Source: Lepisosteus oculatus
Taxonomy: Eukaryota; Chordata; Actinopteri; Semionotiformes; Lepisosteidae
DNA: 64,000 nt
Direction: 5' to 3'
Assembly: GCF_040954835.1 (NCBI RefSeq)
Contig: NC_090706.1
Location: 27,723,148-27,787,147, forward strand
How positions within the stretch are numbered: the first letter of the stretch is position 1; the number at the start of each line of letters is the position of its first letter. Below are positions 61,418 to 64,000 of the stretch, in pieces. The notes beneath the pieces were generated by a model. It had not been told where the DNA came from. It made no database searches and saw only the letters and a program-made list of their open reading frames with translations. The position numbers were made by a program, and so were the translations under genes.

Positions 61418-63809
61418 CTAGAGGGAACAAAAAACAACACAAAAAAAGACTCGACAACAAGAACTCCCACAGAAAAAGTTACTTTTCTGCTGACGGGCGG
61501 GGGGTGTGGGTGGGCAGAGCCACTGCAGATCAAGAAAACGGACTGAAGGCACGTCACAATCCAAAATGTCAGGAAGTAGTTATCATCTGGCTTTTTTCAG
61601 CTCCAACTGAGCTGGCCGGGCTGAGGTGTAGCCGTTAGACACTTCCCCCAGCGATTTAGCTCCACCTGAAATCCGCCTGGGACATGCTCTGCTTCTCGAA
61701 CAGGGCTGCACCCCGGCAGAGATTCGTTATCCTTAAGCCAACAGAGCCGTTTTCTTCCCCGATCCCCCAATTTTTAACTGGTATAGCTTCACTGCAAACA
61801 AATAACACACGCCATGAAGACTTTCCTACCACGTCAAGAGACATTCAAATTAGCCATTGTAGGATGCTTCCTTAAAGTACATTGACTCTTAACTTCTGGA
61901 ATGGAACACGGCTAATGAGGATATTGACAAACATAAACAATAAAAAATGACAACAAATGTTTTATGCAGCCCAATTTATCCATCTTAAAGTTGTATTTGG
62001 CTGCTTTGCATTTCTTTGATCACGTGATGGAAATAAGAACTTATAATGATAGGTATTAGAACATTAGACATGAAGCAGCAGTGTGAGCACTGGCAGGACT
62101 TTGGACTGGAAGGTTGTGGGTTCAAATCCCATGACACAAACAACACAACCGTTGTTCCTTTGAGAAATACTCCTGCCTCATACTGTTCAGAACAAATGCT
62201 TACTGAAACATTTTTTACGAGCAAAATGAATTCTTAATAATCTTCAGCTTTAGGTTGATCTATAACTGAATTGGGCAATTCTGCTGCAGTTGAAAACAGG
62301 CAGGGTGCAAAACATTGTTAAAGTCCACACCGAATAAACTCAGGACAATTTCTTGTTCCTTTTTTTAGGCCCACCAGGTTACCACAATTTACCATAAAGG
62401 ACAGTGCTGTTAGGAATGCTCAATGTTATCTAACACAACAACTTTAGAGAAGAAAAAAAAAGGCATGTGAAACCTGTAAAATCTGTATATTTTTTTCCAT
62501 GATACAGTAAAGTATTTCCAAGATTTTCTCTACCTAGAGAGATCGGCCCTTTAATTTCTCAATTCACCAATGCAGCAGCCTGTTAATCAACAGCTTTTTT
62601 CCTAGTGAGTCAATGGCCTTACAGTCTCCACTTATACCTGTGTCAGATGAAGGTATAGAAGAATAGAATACAGATAATTTCCAGCTGCACACTTTCATAT
62701 TCAAGCACAAAACTGTCAATGATAGCATAACACTAAACTTTGTGATCGCCTTTATTCAATAATGGTCCATCTGCAGATTGCCACTCATAAAGACTGAGCA
62801 AAGCCATCTATAACAATGTGGCTCCACTGTCTGGTTATAGTTTGTATAACTGCAAACTGTGTCACAGCCATTGACCAAAGATGCAATAGACTCTGGTATT
62901 CCTGTATCTGTCATGCTGGATAGACCCTCATACACTGAGGTACACTGAACAACAAAGACTGCTCTGCTCTGTGAGTTGTGCGTCGTCACTCTACAAAAAG
63001 TAAAAGAAGGCAGGGCTATCACCACAGCACAATACCACACCTTGATGGTCAGGAATGTGTAACCGGTAGCTGGACAGGTGCTGTGTAAGGACAGCGGTGG
63101 GGAAACAGGGGGCTCTCACTCACCCAGGGTGCTTATAGTCTCCTCGCTCTGCTGGACCTGCTGGGACATCAGCCTGCTGATACTCATGAGGCTCTCCGTG
63201 ATGTCACTGGAGGTCTGGGCAAGGCTCTCTTTGGTTGTCTTTCTAAGGACAGAAACGATGGAACAGAAACAGTTCAAATACTGGGAATCCACAGTGTACA
63301 GCTCTATATACAAAGATGTAACCCTTTATTTATATGAGAGCAGAAGTCACAAGTAAAAGGGGGCCTTTTGAGCCATCTAGCTCATTTGGATGCTAGTAAA
63401 TAACGATATTAACTATGCATAGATATAATTATGTATTGCTGGAAATATTCGATTTTTAAGCACATTCTAAATTTTTGTATGGAAATGTCTATTTGAGTGT
63501 GTCCCACACATATTTCAAATGTGAATGAAAGGTTTTAGCACCGCTGTGGTTTTTGATGAACTGCGGTTTTTGGTGTATGAGCTTTTATTCCTGGATCAGC
63601 ATTTCATGATTAGATGACCATTCTCAACAGGACACAGTGCCTCTATCCGTTAGGGTCGAATATATCTTTGTCCAGGGTTCTTTACACAATCAAGTAATTC
63701 CTACCTTTGCCTCACTGAAGAATCCCTTCCCTGTAGCAGCTCATCCTTCTCCCAGTTATCAATGGCTAGTTTGCAGGCCAAGTTAGCCTTTCTCCATGCA
63801 GTCTGATTA
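61221..63809 (-). CDS. bnip1: BNIP1 (Sec20 SNARE), 3' three coding exons, partial
   Basis: On the minus strand, exons 63809-63705, 63242-63124 and 61417-61221 splice in frame into about 140 C-terminal residues of BNIP1. BNIP1/Sec20 is a tail-anchored ER Q-SNARE that works with syntaxin-18 and USE1 in Golgi-to-ER retrograde fusion; it also has a BH3-like segment linked to apoptosis. Visible are WRKANLACKLAIDNWEKDEL (helical BH3-like region), RQRKTTKESLAQTSSDITES, the SNARE stretch (MSQQVQQSEETISTLATSSR through LGRKLITKYNRREFTDKL), and a C-terminal membrane anchor (about LLIYLAVALFAATVLYIL) ending KKRLFPFI. The N-terminal exons lie beyond 64000. It is transcribed towards nkx2.5, as in human. 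Confidence 0.95.
61418..63123 (-). other. bnip1: bnip1 last intron
   Basis: This 1.7 kb intron contains one tRNA-like SINE fragment near 62067 and otherwise no recognised feature. Confidence 0.85.
62067..62165 (+). repeat. tRNA-like SINE fragment in bnip1 intron
   Basis: GGTTGTGGGTTCAAATCCCA is a near-perfect tRNA B-box arm, preceded by GGACTTTGGACTGGAA. The A-box arm is degraded, so it is a SINE head rather than a functional tRNA gene. Confidence 0.5.
63124..63242 (-). CDS. bnip1: bnip1 penultimate exon (SNARE region)
   Basis: The 119-base exon lies between acceptor TCCTTAG and donor GTGAGT. It encodes KTTKESLAQTSSDITESLMS and the following ISRLMSQQVQQSEETISTL, nearly identical to human BNIP1. 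Phases match both neighbours. Confidence 0.95.
63705..63809 (-). CDS. bnip1: bnip1 internal exon with BH3-like segment
   Basis: On the minus strand, acceptor TTTTAG precedes the exon and donor GTAGGA follows it. The 105-base exon encodes NQTAWRKANLACKLAIDN, then WEKDELLQGRD and SSVRQR. The human counterpart reads LLQGGD where this reads LLQGRD. Confidence 0.93.
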
Positions 63810-64000
63810 CTAAAATATAAAAGATTCAATGAAAGAATGAAAGAAAAAAAAGAACAAAAAAAAGCTCTTCCTCGGTTTTGTATTAGTACCTGTAGTACTC
63901 ACTAAATCAACACTGCTAGAAGGTTATTTAACAACTGAGCAGCTTACAATCCTTTTAAAACTCATTTTAAATGTCAGTGAATTTTATTTTATGCCCTGGG

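Noticed and set aside
62067-62165. Functional tRNA gene
   Set aside because: A good B-box arm is present, but there is no intact A box, acceptor stem pairing or termination tract; it is a SINE head.
1-64000. CRISPR arrays, bacterial operons, phage or other prokaryotic systems
   Set aside because: The introns, poly(A) signals, SINEs/LINEs and vertebrate orthologues show this is a vertebrate chromosome; no regularly spaced repeat array is present.

Overview
The window is nuclear DNA of a vertebrate, most likely a ray-finned fish. The genes have introns with GT/AG borders. The intergenic DNA is long and AT-rich, with many tRNA-derived SINEs and 5'-truncated L2-type LINEs of the kinds usual in fish genomes. 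The low gene density and single gene copies would suit a non-teleost fish such as a gar or bowfin, but I cannot settle the species from sequence alone.

Three protein-coding genes can be reconstructed exon by exon. Stc2 (stanniocalcin-2) lies on + at 31128-38651 in four coding exons and encodes 302 aa. Nkx2.5, the cardiac NK2 homeobox factor, lies on + at 52564-54382 in two exons and encodes 313 aa. The last three coding exons of bnip1 (Sec20-type SNARE) lie on - at 63809-61221, and its 5' exons are beyond the right edge. Human 5q35 has the same neighbours in the same relative order and orientation (BNIP1, NKX2-5, STC2), so this is an ancient conserved block. The three genes do not form a pathway: one is a secreted regulator of IGF and calcium/phosphate physiology, one a heart transcription factor, and one an ER-Golgi SNARE. 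Their linkage probably reflects shared regulatory landscape.

Layout: 1-30.8 kb is a gene desert carrying SINEs, LINE pieces (9.2-10.4 kb, 12.2-12.9 kb), a fossil hAT-like transposase (5.1-6.2 kb) and small 3' ends of other retroelements. At 30.8-41.0 kb is stc2 with a TATA promoter and a probable long 3'UTR; introns 2 and 3 hold repeats. From 41 to 52.5 kb is gene-free DNA without recognisable transposons, containing two CTCF-like sites in divergent orientation and a tight GATA-motif cluster. Nkx2.5 follows, then gene-free DNA with a second candidate enhancer near 57.7 kb. Bnip1 occupies 60.2-64 kb.

I found no undescribed system. The most useful leads are regulatory: the GATA cluster at 48.4 kb, NK2-type sites beside the nkx2.5 start, the divergent CTCF pair, and the absence of repeats around nkx2.5.
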